Source of the DNA: Alteromonas australica
Lineage (GTDB): Bacteria > Pseudomonadota > Gammaproteobacteria > Enterobacterales > Alteromonadaceae
Assembly: GCF_000730385.1 (NCBI RefSeq)
Contig: NZ_CP008849.1
Span: 434,001 to 498,000 of the forward strand
Reading direction: 5' to 3'
DNA: 64,000 nucleotides
Shown here: positions 50,093 to 60,303 of the stretch, piece after piece
Layout: each line of letters starts with the position of its first letter
Numbering within the stretch: position 1 is the first letter of the stretch
Position numbers and translations under genes: made by a program
Notes under the pieces: model-generated
Database searches by the model: none
What the model was told of the DNA's origin: nothing
What the model saw: the letters and a program-made list of their open reading frames with translations, nothing else

Positions 50093-51787
50093 ATGTTGTT
50101 TCGAGTGTGCTTAGTTGTGAGTGTGTTCTTCCTGTTTGTCAGTCATTTTGCAAATGGCTACGACAGAATTACTGGAAAGCCCTTTGCAAGTCGGTCTGAG
50201 GTGATTGCGCAAAATGGTATGGTGGCGACCAGCCAGCCACTCGCCACCCAAGTGGCGTTGGACATTTTGAAGCAAGGCGGCAATGCCATAGATGCGGCCA
50301 TTGCTGCTAACGCCATGTTGGGCCTGGTAGAGCCCACGGGTTCAGGTGTGGGCGGCGATCTCTTTGCTATGGTTTGGTATGCTGAAGAAAATAAGCTGTA
50401 CGGGCTAAATGCATCAGGCCGCTCTCCTCGACAACTCACCGCTGACGTATTTACTGAAAAAGGACTGACACAGATTCCCAAATTTGGCCCCTTGCCGGTC
50501 TCTGTGCCAGGTGCGGTGGACGGTTGGTTTGAATTGCACAACAAATTTGGCACGTTACCTATGTCGACCCTGCTCACGCCTGCCATCCGGTACGCGCGAA
50601 ATGGTTTTCCTGTTTCTGAACTCATTGCTTACTATTGGCAAGTCAATGCAGAGCGCATTGGGCACTACGAAGGGTTCGCTGAAACCTTTTTGATTAATGG
50701 TAAGTTGCCTCAAAAGGGCGATATATTTAAAAACCCCGGCCTCGCCGTCACCTATGAGAAAATTGCGACTGGCGGCCGCGATGCTTTCTACAAAGGGGAT
50801 ATCGCCAGAATTATTGACGCATATATGAAAAGCCAAGGGGGATACCTTTCGTATCAAGATTTATCATCTCATACGTCAGAGTGGGTTGAGCCCGTGTCTG
50901 CAAATTATCGTGGCTACGACGTGTGGGAGCTCCCACCCAATGGGCAAGGCATAGCGGCACTGCAAATACTCAATATATTGGAACGTTATGATATTGAAGG
51001 CATGGGGTTTGATTCGGCAGACTACATTCACACCTTTGTTGAGGCAAAGAAACTGGCATTTGAAGATAGAGCCAAGTTTTACGCCGACCCTGAATTTAAC
51101 GCCATTCCTGTGGACTGGCTTATATCAAAGGACTATGCCCGAGAGCGTCAGGCCCTTATTGACAACGAGAAAGCGGCTACGCGGGTGGATGCTGGCCGCT
51201 ATGAAGGCGATACTGTCTACCTGACTGTGGCCGACAAAGAGGGCAATATGGTCTCGCTTATCCAAAGTAATTACCGAGGAATGGGGTCGGGTATGACACC
51301 GCCGGGTTTGGGCTTTGTGCTTCAAAACCGAGGTGAGTTATTTACGTTAGAAAAGGGCCACTTTAATGAATTTCGACCCGGTAAACGGCCCTTTCACACG
51401 ATTATTCCTGCGTTTGTAACCCGTAACGGTGAACCGATTCTAAGCTTTGGCGTGATGGGCGGTGGCACTCAACCCCAAATGCATGCACAAATCATTGTGA
51501 ATTTGCTCGATTTTGGCATGAATTTACAGGAAGCGGGCGATGCACCCCGTATTCTTCATAGCGGCTCGAGCAGCCCTACCGGCGCGTTAATGAGGGATGG
51601 TGGCTATGTGAGCTTGGAGTCAGGTTTTTCCGAAGAGGTGCAGCGTGAACTGATGAAGCGTGGCCATACTTTACAACGGGAAGTTGGGGTGTTTGGTGGC
51701 TACCAAGCCATTGCTTGGGATAAACAAAAAAAGGTGTATATTGGTGCGTCTGAGAGCCGAAAAGATGGACAAGCCGCAGGGTATTAA
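50093..51787 (+). CDS. Gamma-glutamyltransferase family protein (secreted)
   Basis: The 564-residue protein has a signal peptide (residues 1-22) and the GGT heterodimer precursor layout. The large-subunit block is GSGVGGDLFAMVWY near residue 83. The self-cleavage/nucleophile Thr374 is in D-TVYLTVADKEGN, at the place of E. coli Thr391. The small-subunit block GSGMTPPGLGFVLQNRGELF follows. It should hydrolyse or transfer gamma-glutamyl groups from glutathione-like compounds in the periplasm. The TVYL after the cut differs from the common TTH(Y/F), so it belongs to a divergent subgroup and I give no symbol. Confidence 0.85.
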   Translation: MLFRVCLVVSVFFLFVSHFANGYDRITGKPFASRSEVIAQNGMVATSQPLATQVALDILKQGGNAIDAAIAANAMLGLVEPTGSGVGGDLFAMVWYAEENKLYGLNASGRSPRQLTADVFTEKGLTQIPKFGPLPVSVPGAVDGWFELHNKFGTLPMSTLLTPAIRYARNGFPVSELIAYYWQVNAERIGHYEGFAETFLINGKLPQKGDIFKNPGLAVTYEKIATGGRDAFYKGDIARIIDAYMKSQGGYLSYQDLSSHTSEWVEPVSANYRGYDVWELPPNGQGIAALQILNILERYDIEGMGFDSADYIHTFVEAKKLAFEDRAKFYADPEFNAIPVDWLISKDYARERQALIDNEKAATRVDAGRYEGDTVYLTVADKEGNMVSLIQSNYRGMGSGMTPPGLGFVLQNRGELFTLEKGHFNEFRPGKRPFHTIIPAFVTRNGEPILSFGVMGGGTQPQMHAQIIVNLLDFGMNLQEAGDAPRILHSGSSSPTGALMRDGGYVSLESGFSEEVQRELMKRGHTLQREVGVFGGYQAIAWDKQKKVYIGASESRKDGQAAGY

Positions 51788-51840
51788 TACACACTTGCAA
51801 ATGACTACGACATGGTGAAATAAAACAATAAAGTACGCCC

Positions 51841-52764
51841 ATGACTCAACCACAAAAAGGCATATGTGCAGAGCCTAATTTGCATGCGCAATATCTATTA
51901 CTGAATGTTATCGATGATGATAGTGAAGCCGTACGCGCCAAACTGTCACGGGTACTTGATGTATTCGAACATTTTGAGAATGAGCACTACGAGGCTATGG
52001 TAACGGGGGTTGTGGCAATAGGTACGGGTTATTGGATGGAAATATACCCCGGCTTGATCCCCGTTGAACTTGCCCCGTTTCCCGACATGCAAAGCGAAGA
52101 CCGCAGTGCGCCTACCATGCCCTGTGATCTGTTCATACAAATTCGCGCAGACCGGCTAGATATATGCCATGCCATTGGCATTGAGGTGATGAACTTGTTG
52201 CGTTTGCACGTGGAGCTTGTGGAGCAAGTGCGTGGTTTTCGTTATTTAGATGGCCGAGACCTTAATGGCTACTTGTATGGTGCAGATAACCCCAGAGGCA
52301 TGAAGCGAAGGAAAGTGGCTATTGTTGGTGACAACGACCCTGACTTTGTGGGGGGCAGTTATTTGCACGTTCAGCGCTATCGTCATGATTTAAGACGCTG
52401 GGATTCCTTGTCCACTCGGCAAAAAGAGCAGGTGATGGGCACAACCCAAGAGCATAACCTAGTAAGCCCAGAACAGTCTGAATCATCCCACAGTATTCGC
52501 GCAAGCATCGCCACCACTGAAAGTGGTGAGCCTAGTTTAATAAAGCAAGGCATGCCTTATGGGGACATGGCGTCTCAAGGGATGTTTTTTGTTTCGTGTT
52601 CGGCCACCGCGAGGGCGTTTAAGGCCATGCTTCATAGCCAAATTTACGGCAACGGGGAAGGCGATTACGACAGGTGGCTAGATTTTACGAGTGCTGAAAC
52701 AGGCGCTGCGTTTTTTGCGCCTTCTATTCAATTTATACGCGAACAAGCCAAAATCATTGAATGA
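51841..52764 (+). CDS. DyP-type heme peroxidase (YfeX-like) with altered distal Asp
   Basis: The 307-residue protein is YfeX-like across its length: GGSYLHVQRYRHDLRRWDSL, GMPYGDMASQGMFFVSCSA and the C-terminal FTSAETGAAFFAPS. The proximal heme ligand fits His217 in SSHSIRA (His215 in YfeX). The distal GxxDG motif (GFVDG in the family) reads GYLYG here: Tyr146 replaces the Asp thought to act in peroxide cleavage. So the protein may bind heme but work poorly as a peroxidase, or work by another route. It has no signal peptide and follows the GGT-family gene after 53 bases. Confidence 0.8.
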   Translation: MTQPQKGICAEPNLHAQYLLLNVIDDDSEAVRAKLSRVLDVFEHFENEHYEAMVTGVVAIGTGYWMEIYPGLIPVELAPFPDMQSEDRSAPTMPCDLFIQIRADRLDICHAIGIEVMNLLRLHVELVEQVRGFRYLDGRDLNGYLYGADNPRGMKRRKVAIVGDNDPDFVGGSYLHVQRYRHDLRRWDSLSTRQKEQVMGTTQEHNLVSPEQSESSHSIRASIATTESGEPSLIKQGMPYGDMASQGMFFVSCSATARAFKAMLHSQIYGNGEGDYDRWLDFTSAETGAAFFAPSIQFIREQAKIIE

Positions 52765-52801
52765 GCGGCTAAGCCGCCCAAACAATGCGTCAGCCTGCGA
52801 C

Positions 52802-54082
52802 CTACAAAGTAGCAAATACTTTATCTGCTGCTTGTAAGGTTTTTTCAATAATGTCTTTATCGTGAAGTTTAGACACGAAGCCGGCCTCGTAAGACGCAGG
52901 TGCTAAATATACTCCCTCATTAAGCATTCCGTGATAAAACGTTTTAAAACGTTCGGTATCGCAGTTAATAGCTTGCTGGTAGTTGGTCACCTTTTTTACA
53001 TCGGTGAAAAACAGTCCAAACATACTGCCCGCCACGTTTGTCGTAAATGGTATACCGTGTTTATCAGCTAACGCTTGCATCCCCTCAACCAAAGCTTTCG
53101 TGTTGTCGAATATGCTGTCATAAAGATCATCTTGCTCAATTTGGGTTAGTGCAGCAAGACCCGCTGCCATGGCGACAGGGTTACCCGACAAGGTACCTGC
53201 TTGATAAACGGGGCCGGTAGGGGCTATATGCGTAAGAATATCTCGCTTACCACCGAAACAGCCCACAGGCATACCGCCACCAATCACTTTGCCTAGGCAG
53301 GTTAAGTCGGGAGTAATGCTATATCGCTCTTGTGCGCCGCCCCGAGACACTCGAAAGCCAGTCATCACTTCATCAAATATCAGCAAGCTGCCATAGTGGT
53401 TACAAACGTCTCTAAGGCCTTGTAAAAAACCGTCAACCGGCGGGATGCAATTCATGTTTCCCGCAACAGGTTCTACAATAATACAGGCAATATCGTCACC
53501 GTGAGCGGCAAACACTTCTTTGACACTATCAAGATTATTAAATTCTACCGTGAGGGTATGCTCCGCTACATTCTCAGGGACACCTGGTGAGCTAGGCACC
53601 CCTAATGTCAGCGCGCCCGACCCAGCTTTAACTAACAGAGAATCTGCGTGGCCGTGGTAACAGCCTTCAAATTTAACAATTTTATTGCGCCCAGTGTAAC
53701 CTCTCGATAACCGAATGGCTGACATCGTGGCTTCTGTGCCAGAGTTAACCATACGTACCATTTCCATAGAAGGCACCAATTTACTGACTTTCTCAGCCAT
53801 GATGACTTCGGCTTCTGTAGGCGCGCCGAAAGAAAGACCATTGTATGAGGCGTCGATAACCGCTTGGCGTATTTTCTCATTGTTGTGGCCAAGGACCATA
53901 GGGCCCCACGACTGAACATAATCGATGTATTGTTTACCGTCGGCGTCCCAAATGTACGGGCCGTCAGCTTTAGTAATAAAGCGCGGCGTGCCACCTACGG
54001 CTTTAAAAGCACGCACAGGAGAGTTAACACCGCCAGGGATAGTTTGCTGTGCGCGAGAAAAAAGGGCTTCAGATTTTTGCAT
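52802..54082 (-). CDS. hemL: Glutamate-1-semialdehyde 2,1-aminomutase
   Basis: The enzyme makes 5-aminolevulinate, the first committed step towards heme in the C5 pathway. It is a PLP enzyme of 426 residues, the usual length. Visible blocks are [15 protein letters not shown] near residue 17, [18 protein letters not shown] near 117, the pyridoxal Lys in [13 protein letters not shown] near 263 and [13 protein letters not shown] near 300. Its start lies 14 bases inside the end of pyrB, so the two genes are co-transcribed and perhaps translationally coupled. Confidence 0.96.
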   Translation of the reverse strand: MQKSEALFSRAQQTIPGGVNSPVRAFKAVGGTPRFITKADGPYIWDADGKQYIDYVQSWGPMVLGHNNEKIRQAVIDASYNGLSFGAPTEAEVIMAEKVSKLVPSMEMVRMVNSGTEATMSAIRLSRGYTGRNKIVKFEGCYHGHADSLLVKAGSGALTLGVPSSPGVPENVAEHTLTVEFNNLDSVKEVFAAHGDDIACIIVEPVAGNMNCIPPVDGFLQGLRDVCNHYGSLLIFDEVMTGFRVSRGGAQERYSITPDLTCLGKVIGGGMPVGCFGGKRDILTHIAPTGPVYQAGTLSGNPVAMAAGLAALTQIEQDDLYDSIFDNTKALVEGMQALADKHGIPFTTNVAGSMFGLFFTDVKKVTNYQQAINCDTERFKTFYHGMLNEGVYLAPASYEAGFVSKLHDKDIIEKTLQAADKVFATL

Positions 54083-55100
54083 TTAATTCTTTACTCTTAT
54101 TGCTGTACCAAATCACTTCACGTTCGTGTTTACTGACCACGTTTTCTACCCCTAACGTAAGGGCAAACAGCGCCATTCTAACTAACACGCCGTTATCGGT
54201 TTGACGGAAAATGGCAAGGTTGGGGTTTAAATTTAAATCGTTATCGAGTTCGTTAGCTTCAATACGCGAGTCGCGAGGAAGTGGATGCATGATCACTGTT
54301 TTTGATTGAAAGTGACGGGTATAAATAGACTGATTTAAACGAAACTTACCGCGATATTTATTGGCTTCTTCTTGCGACGGGAAGCGCTCTTCTTGAATAC
54401 GGGTTTGGTAGCAAATGTCTGCATCCATGTTCCCTTCCAGTGTGTCTGTAATGGTGAGTCGGTGTCCCGCATTGTCAATAGCATCAATCACGGGTTGGGG
54501 CATAGCCAACTCTTTAGGTGAAATAAGGGTAAAATGAATATCCTTAAACAAACACAACAGGCGAGACAGTGAATGTACCGTTCGCCCGTAACGTAAATCT
54601 CCAATCATGGCGATATGTAAGCCATCAATGCTACCACCATTGTATTCCCGTTCACGTTTTATAGTGAATAAGTCCAACAGGGCTTGGGTAGGGTGCTCAT
54701 TGGCTCCGTCACCGCCATTGATGACGGGGACACGGCTGCCTTCGGCGAACTCTGCCACTGAACCTGCGGCAGGGTGACGCATGGCAATAATGTCAGAATA
54801 GCCGCTTAATACTCGGGCTGTATCGTAAAGTGATTCCCCTTTGGCTAATGCCGAACTCGACATGCCGGTGGTTTCACGTACTTCCCCGCCCAATAAGTTA
54901 AAAGCCGTACCAAAGCTTACACGGGTACGGGTACTAGGTTCAAAAAATAAGTTACCTAAAATAGCGCCTTCTAGCACGGTGGTGCGTTTTTGACGTTTAG
55001 CGTAAGGCTGCATGGAATGAGCGACGGAGAAGACTTTCTCAATAGCATCGCGATCGAATTGATTAACCGAAAGAATATGGTTACCAGTAAAGTCTGACAT
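54069..55100 (-). CDS. pyrB: Aspartate carbamoyltransferase catalytic chain
   Basis: The enzyme joins carbamoyl phosphate and aspartate, the first committed step of pyrimidine synthesis. The 343-residue protein has the carbamoyl-phosphate site [12 protein letters not shown] near residue 52, the [11 protein letters not shown] motif and HPLPR near 262. It is about 30 residues longer than E. coli PyrB at the C-terminus. A pyrI regulatory gene is not adjacent. I chose ATG at 55100 (MSDFTGNH); the frame opens at 55118, where an ATG pair lacks a ribosome site. It overlaps the hemL start by 14 bases. Confidence 0.95.
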   Translation of the reverse strand: MSDFTGNHILSVNQFDRDAIEKVFSVAHSMQPYAKRQKRTTVLEGAILGNLFFEPSTRTRVSFGTAFNLLGGEVRETTGMSSSALAKGESLYDTARVLSGYSDIIAMRHPAAGSVAEFAEGSRVPVINGGDGANEHPTQALLDLFTIKREREYNGGSIDGLHIAMIGDLRYGRTVHSLSRLLCLFKDIHFTLISPKELAMPQPVIDAIDNAGHRLTITDTLEGNMDADICYQTRIQEERFPSQEEANKYRGKFRLNQSIYTRHFQSKTVIMHPLPRDSRIEANELDNDLNLNPNLAIFRQTDNGVLVRMALFALTLGVENVVSKHEREVIWYSNKSKELNAKI

Positions 55101-55220
55101 AGGGCACTCAATCATCAACGAAAACGTGCGTAGTGTATAACAAAGCTAAGGCTATGTAATCCTTCTCGGTCATATATTGGCAGTGTAATTTAGGCTAAAT
55201 GCCATACCACTACGTGGGGT

Positions 55221-55865
55221 TTATTTCGTACAATATGCCCTAAACAGGGTGGTAATTTTTTCTACTGCTGGCGCTACATGAGCGCTAATTTCTGAATCTG
55301 TCATGGGTTGACGAAGGCCACATAAAAGCATGGTGTGAAATTCACCTTTCAGCAATGCACAAAAATCAAAGGCTAACTTATGGGCTAACTCAGTGCTGAG
55401 AGTAGGGCTGCCGTAGCGCTTAAAAGCTGCGCCAAGTGTATCTAATGTGGCTAAAGGACCGGCTTGATAAAACAGCTCGGCAGCACGCGGGTTATTTCCA
55501 CCCTCTGCAATAATGACGCGAAACAGTGCTATAGCGTCAGGGTCTTGCAAAAGTTTAATAAATTGCGTGCCAACCTTGGTGAGATACTTGGGCATAGGTT
55601 GGGCTTTAGCGTCGTCTTCAATCTGCAACGCATCGAGTTGGTACGAGCGGCATTTAGAACCAATTGCCGCTTTAAAAAGGCTATCTTTACTGGAAAAGTG
55701 AGAATAAACCGTTTGTTTCGACACCCCAGAGGCTTTAGCTACCGAATCCATGGAGGTATTGGCAAAGCCTTCCTTCAGGAAGAGGGTTGATGCGGCTCTA
55801 AGAATATCTTGTCGCTTCTCTTCACTCTTTGGACGCCCTTGGCGACGGGGTTCTGTCACAGGCAA
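55221..55865 (-). CDS. TetR/AcrR-family repressor
   Basis: The 214-residue protein has an N-terminal helix-turn-helix (about 20-65, ILRAASTLFLKEGFANTSMD and VSKQTVYSHFSSKDSLF). The C-terminal ligand-binding part is of the AefR type, ending KITTLFRAYCTK. It is divergent from an RND efflux pair with only 113 bases between the two starts, and two copies of TGGACGG lie in that gap. It is therefore the likely local repressor of the pump, released by a drug or metabolite. No inducer can be named. Confidence 0.88.
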   Translation of the reverse strand: MPVTEPRRQGRPKSEEKRQDILRAASTLFLKEGFANTSMDSVAKASGVSKQTVYSHFSSKDSLFKAAIGSKCRSYQLDALQIEDDAKAQPMPKYLTKVGTQFIKLLQDPDAIALFRVIIAEGGNNPRAAELFYQAGPLATLDTLGAAFKRYGSPTLSTELAHKLAFDFCALLKGEFHTMLLCGLRQPMTDSEISAHVAPAVEKITTLFRAYCTK

Positions 55866-55898
55866 ATTAACCTCTCATTAAAAAAATATTAATATCAA

Positions 55899-55960
55899 AC
55901 TGGACGGTCTAGTATTTATAAATTAGCATATCAGCACTAGAATGCCAAATTGGACGGCGA
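55899..55960. promoter_or_regulatory. Predicted operators for the TetR regulator
   Basis: ACTGGACGGTCTAGT (55899-55913) is a near palindrome around a central base, matching its reverse complement in 12 of 15 positions. The core TGGACGG recurs exactly 50 bases later (55951-55957). Both lie in the gap between the regulator and pump genes, where such a repressor should bind. Confidence 0.5.
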
Positions 55961-55978
55961 TTGCTAAGGATGTCAGTC

Positions 55979-57124
55979 ATGAATAGTACCTCTCACTACC
56001 CTATAAAAGGGACGCTATCGCTTTACTCTGCTATCGGGTTATTTGCCTTAGTATTAGTCATGTTAATGTTTGCAGCTGGCCTTAATGGTGCGCCTCAACA
56101 GGCCAGTGATGCTCCAGCTACCCGAGTTGAGACTGATACTCTCTATATTCAAGAAGGTTTTGTGACCTCTGTCTATGTGTACGGTCTCGTTGAGTCACCG
56201 AATGCATCAGATTTATCTTTTGATAGTGCAGGGCAAGTCACGGCTATTTTCAACGAGGAAGGTGATTGGGTTGAAAAAGGCGCGGTAATGGCCACCCTTG
56301 ATGCTGAGCGTTTGCGAGCAAGGCAAGTTGAACTAGAAGCCTCATTAGCACGGGCAAATGCGGACTTAGCGCTTGCGAATATGACTTTGTCTCGGGTGAA
56401 AACCTTGGTGGATAAAAAGCTCATCTCTTCACAACAGCTCGATGAAGCTAATGCCTCTCAAGCATCCGCACAGGCGCAAGTTGAAGAAATCAACGCTACG
56501 CTAGCCAGCCTTGCCGTGGACAGTGACAAAACCCGATTGCTGGCTCCCTTCTCAGGTACTGTCAGTGCTCGCTATGTCGATGAGGGGGGTGTGCTGGCAG
56601 CAGGGGCTCCTCTGTTTACTTTAACCAGCAAACAGGCATATCAAATTCGCTTAGCCGTTCCCGCCGACATGCTGTCTATATTTGCGCTGGGTGAAATGGT
56701 CTCTGTTGAGTTTGAAAATGGTCAGTTAAATGGAAAGGTACTGCAACATCTCCCTATACGGAATCGACAAACCCGCACCATTGATGTTTTGGTCTCCGTG
56801 AACGCTGACGATGGCTTGCGGCCCGGTGATATGGCAAAAGTACGTGGCGAAAAAAGACATGCCGAAACTGGCGCTTGGCTGCCAGTGGGGGCGCTCAGTA
56901 ACGGCTTGAGAGGTTTGTGGCGTGTTTTTGTGGTTAATCCACAAACGCAGACGTTAGAAGGGCGGGCTGTGGAAGTACTCTACACCAATGGAGAGCGAGC
57001 ATTTGTGCGCGGCGCCATACGTGATCAGCAGCAATTTGTCATCAGTGGTACCCACAAATTATCGCCGGGGCAAACCGTGCGGGTGTCCTCTTCTTCGCCC
57101 ATTACCACAGGTGCTGGGCAATGA
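55979..57124 (+). CDS. RND efflux periplasmic adaptor (membrane fusion protein)
   Basis: The 381-residue protein has an N-terminal membrane anchor (about 15-37) and the biotinyl-lipoyl-like hairpin (GQVTAIFNEEGDWVEKGAVM, near residue 82). A coiled-coil hairpin follows (about 105-175, with ARQVELEASLARANADLALAN and QLDEANASQASAQAQVEEI), then the beta-barrel and membrane-proximal parts. It links an inner-membrane RND pump to an outer-membrane channel, whose gene is not here. I chose ATG 55979, with AAGGA 8 bases upstream; an ATG at 55970 and a TTG at 55961 are alternatives. Its end overlaps the pump gene by four bases. Confidence 0.9.
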   Translation: MNSTSHYPIKGTLSLYSAIGLFALVLVMLMFAAGLNGAPQQASDAPATRVETDTLYIQEGFVTSVYVYGLVESPNASDLSFDSAGQVTAIFNEEGDWVEKGAVMATLDAERLRARQVELEASLARANADLALANMTLSRVKTLVDKKLISSQQLDEANASQASAQAQVEEINATLASLAVDSDKTRLLAPFSGTVSARYVDEGGVLAAGAPLFTLTSKQAYQIRLAVPADMLSIFALGEMVSVEFENGQLNGKVLQHLPIRNRQTRTIDVLVSVNADDGLRPGDMAKVRGEKRHAETGAWLPVGALSNGLRGLWRVFVVNPQTQTLEGRAVEVLYTNGERAFVRGAIRDQQQFVISGTHKLSPGQTVRVSSSSPITTGAGQ

Positions 57125-60100
57125 AATTTATCCCTGTCGAAGAAAGTAAAGATTACCCCTGGTACACCCTGTTTTACCGTAATGGACACCTACTTATTTT
57201 AAGTTTGGTGATCCTCATGGTGGCAGGCCTCTCTGCATTGTCTGCGCTACCTCGACTAGAAGACCCAAGAATTGATACCCGCAATGCGCTCGTTATTACC
57301 GCTTATCCGGGCGCATCGGCGGCCCGAGTAGAGGCCTTGGTGAGCGACGTGATTGAAGATGAGTTACGGGAAATCTACGAAATTAAAGAGGTGAAATCTA
57401 CGTCTCGTGCGGGTATCTCTGTTATCAATATTGAAACCCAAGATTGGATTGATAATAGCAGTAACGAACAGCTATTTAGCGAGATAAGAGACAGCATTAA
57501 CGCCGTTGCAGAAACATTTCCTGAAGGGGTTGCTGCCCCAGTTTTTGATGAAAAGCGGGGCGCCACCGCGTTTACTCTATTACTCAGTCTTTCCGCTGAG
57601 TACCCTGAAAACACACCGCTCACATTGGTGGGTCGACTTGCAGAAGAACTCACCGATCGCCTGCGCAATGTTAACGGTACAGAACTGGTTCGCATTTATG
57701 GTGCGCCTGAGGAGGAAATTAGTGTCAGTATTTCTCCACAAAAGCTGGCGGCTACAGGGCTTACCCTGCAACAAGTGAGTCGTGTTATTCAAGCTGCTGA
57801 TCCAAAGCTTCCTGCGGGGGTGTTAGATACAAAGCGCAATAACTTACGTTTTAGCGTGGCAGAAGGGTTGGATGGTATCGCCACTATTGCAGCCATCCCC
57901 CTCATTAACCAGCAAGGCCGTTATCTACGGGTGGACGATATAGCGGATGTCACGCGCGGCTATACCACCCCTCGTGCCGACATTGCCCTGGTTGACGGCG
58001 AGGAAGTCATATTTGTAGCAGCGCGTATGCAGACCTCCCTGAGGGCTGATGTGTGGACGCAAAACGCCCTTGCGGTGGTAGACCAATTCAATCAAGATTT
58101 TAAAGGTACGGTGACCGCACATACCACCTTCGAACAGAATAAATATACCGGAAAACGACTGGCTGATTTATCAGAAAATTTGGTGATGGGTTGTGCCGTG
58201 GTGATGCTGGTTATCTTTTTATTCATGGGGTTTAGAGCGTCGTGGATTGTGGGTCTAGCTTTACCCCTATGCGCCGCCTTCGCCTTGTTTTCGTTAAACT
58301 TCTATAACGAGCAAATTCATCAAATGTCGATTTTCGGCATGATTATCGCCATCGGATTATTAATAGACAATGCCATTGTCATTACAGATGAAATACGAAT
58401 CAATCTGCAAGACCCAGCCCTTACCAGAGTAGGGGCTATGGCGAAAAGCGTGTCTCATTTATTTGCCCCTTTATTGGCCTCTACGTTGACCACAGTATTA
58501 GGCTTCATGCCGATATTCTTGCTTAACGGTAATATTGGAGATTTTGTTGGGCCCATTGCCATCAGCGTGGTCATGGCGTTAATTGGCTCGTTATTCATTT
58601 CATTAACTATCATTGCTGCACTTGCTGCGCGCTTTTTACCAAAAGGTGCACAGAGTGGCAGTGTTGCCGTGAAATCCTGGTGGCAAGTTGGCTTACAAGC
58701 CCCTAATTTGTCACACAGTTTTAGTCTGCAGCTAGGACGCTGGATTAGGCAGCCATGGTGGGTCATTCCTATCGTGCTGGTGTTTTGCCTTTCTGGCTTT
58801 ATTTTGTCGGGTACATTGGCCAATGTGTTCTTTCCCAGTGCCGATAGAGACCAGTTTGAAGTGTACCTTTGGACCAAAGACGGCAGCAGTATTACTCATA
58901 CCCAAGCGGCGGCTATAGAAGCAGATGCTATTATCCGCCAGCGCTCTGGTGTAGAGCAAGTTAGCTGGTTAGTGGGCGGGTCTGCTCCCTCGGTGTATTA
59001 CAACCAAATTATGACTCGCGATAATTTGCCTAATTTCGCCAATGCCGTAGTAACCACTGAAACCGTTGCTCATGCTTCACAGCTTATTGCTACTTTACAA
59101 TCAACGCTTGATGAACAAATGCCTAATGTACAAGTGGTCGTCAGGGCCTTTGGTCAAGGCCCCCCCATTGCCGCCCCTGTAGAAGTGGAAATATTTGGCC
59201 CCGATTTAGAGGTACTAAACGAACTGGGGCAGCAAGTACGCTATTTGATTTCTGAAGTGCCGGGCGTTTCCCAGTCGATTGCCAGTATTACCATTGGCGA
59301 GCCAGAACTCAAAGTAAAAGCCGACAGCGATACCTTGTCTTATTTAGGTATGTCGTTGTCCGATCTCGCCACTCAGATGCAAGTGAATTTTTCAGGTCTT
59401 GCGGGCGGCTCGGTGCTAGAAAGCACCGAAGAAATCCCCGTGAAAGTAAGGTTATCTGCCGATTTCAGAGAAGATGTGTCAGGCCTTGGTGCAATGCCCT
59501 TGCCCGTTGAAAATGCGCAAATGTGGTCCACGTTAAGTGCAATATCTTCGTTAACGTTAGCACCTGCCATTAGCAGTATCACGCGGCAGGACGGAGAAAG
59601 GGTTAATCGCGTACAAGCGTTTTTATTGCCTGGTGTTCCCGCCGTAGACGCCAGTAATGCCCTTAGGGAAAAGCTGGCTCAGCAATTATCCTTACCTCAA
59701 GGGTATCGTATCCATTTAGCCGGGGATGCCGATGAGCAGCAGCAAGCCTTAGGCCAGTTAGGAACCTATGCGCCCGTCCTGCTTGTGCTCATGATCACCA
59801 CGCTTATTCTCACATTTAGTAGCTTACGTATGGCAGGTGTTATCGCGCTTGTGGCAATACTTTCAGTGGGTTTGGGTATGTTTAGCCTTTGGTTATCAGG
59901 TTTGCCCGTTGGTTTTAATCCGTTACTCGGGTGCGCCGGGCTTATTGGCGTTGCTATCAATGGCTCCATCGTGGTTATCGCCGCAATTAATGCAAACCCC
60001 AAAGCTAAACAGGGGGATACTCGGGAAATTGTTAAGGAAACCATGGGGTGTAGCCGACATATTTTATCAACTACATTCACCACCGTGGGCGGCTTGGTTC

Positions 60101-60249
60101 CACTATTACTATTCAGCGAAGGTAGCTTTTGGCCACCCCTGGCGGTCGTACTAGCGGGTGGGGTAGGCTTTTCTGTTATATTGTCTTTGGTTTTCACGCC
60201 TACTGTGGTGGCAGCATTTCAACGCTATCGTTATCGTGTTAGCCGTTAA
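57121..60249 (+). CDS. RND efflux transporter permease
   Basis: The 1042-residue permease has 12 membrane helices and two large periplasmic loops. TM4 has GLLIDNAIVITDEI (Asp then Asn, where AcrB has Asp-Asp), and TM10 has GVAINGSIVVIAAI, which lacks the Lys940 of AcrB. This is common in a divergent RND group, but it means proton relay details differ from AcrB. It forms a tripartite pump with the adaptor gene, which it overlaps (ATGA). It is likely controlled by the divergent TetR repressor. The substrate is unknown. Confidence 0.92.
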   Translation: MKFIPVEESKDYPWYTLFYRNGHLLILSLVILMVAGLSALSALPRLEDPRIDTRNALVITAYPGASAARVEALVSDVIEDELREIYEIKEVKSTSRAGISVINIETQDWIDNSSNEQLFSEIRDSINAVAETFPEGVAAPVFDEKRGATAFTLLLSLSAEYPENTPLTLVGRLAEELTDRLRNVNGTELVRIYGAPEEEISVSISPQKLAATGLTLQQVSRVIQAADPKLPAGVLDTKRNNLRFSVAEGLDGIATIAAIPLINQQGRYLRVDDIADVTRGYTTPRADIALVDGEEVIFVAARMQTSLRADVWTQNALAVVDQFNQDFKGTVTAHTTFEQNKYTGKRLADLSENLVMGCAVVMLVIFLFMGFRASWIVGLALPLCAAFALFSLNFYNEQIHQMSIFGMIIAIGLLIDNAIVITDEIRINLQDPALTRVGAMAKSVSHLFAPLLASTLTTVLGFMPIFLLNGNIGDFVGPIAISVVMALIGSLFISLTIIAALAARFLPKGAQSGSVAVKSWWQVGLQAPNLSHSFSLQLGRWIRQPWWVIPIVLVFCLSGFILSGTLANVFFPSADRDQFEVYLWTKDGSSITHTQAAAIEADAIIRQRSGVEQVSWLVGGSAPSVYYNQIMTRDNLPNFANAVVTTETVAHASQLIATLQSTLDEQMPNVQVVVRAFGQGPPIAAPVEVEIFGPDLEVLNELGQQVRYLISEVPGVSQSIASITIGEPELKVKADSDTLSYLGMSLSDLATQMQVNFSGLAGGSVLESTEEIPVKVRLSADFREDVSGLGAMPLPVENAQMWSTLSAISSLTLAPAISSITRQDGERVNRVQAFLLPGVPAVDASNALREKLAQQLSLPQGYRIHLAGDADEQQQALGQLGTYAPVLLVLMITTLILTFSSLRMAGVIALVAILSVGLGMFSLWLSGLPVGFNPLLGCAGLIGVAINGSIVVIAAINANPKAKQGDTREIVKETMGCSRHILSTTFTTVGGLVPLLLFSEGSFWPPLAVVLAGGVGFSVILSLVFTPTVVAAFQRYRYRVSR

Positions 60250-60303
60250 CAAAACACCCATTTACAGGGTAAACTATTGCTTTAACACGCACGTATTGGT
60301 TTT

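Noticed and set aside
57121..60249. Loss of proton-relay residues in the RND pump as a sign of inactivity
   Set aside because: The Asp-Asn pattern in TM4 and the missing Lys in TM10 are common in a large divergent RND group, so this is not evidence of a broken pump.
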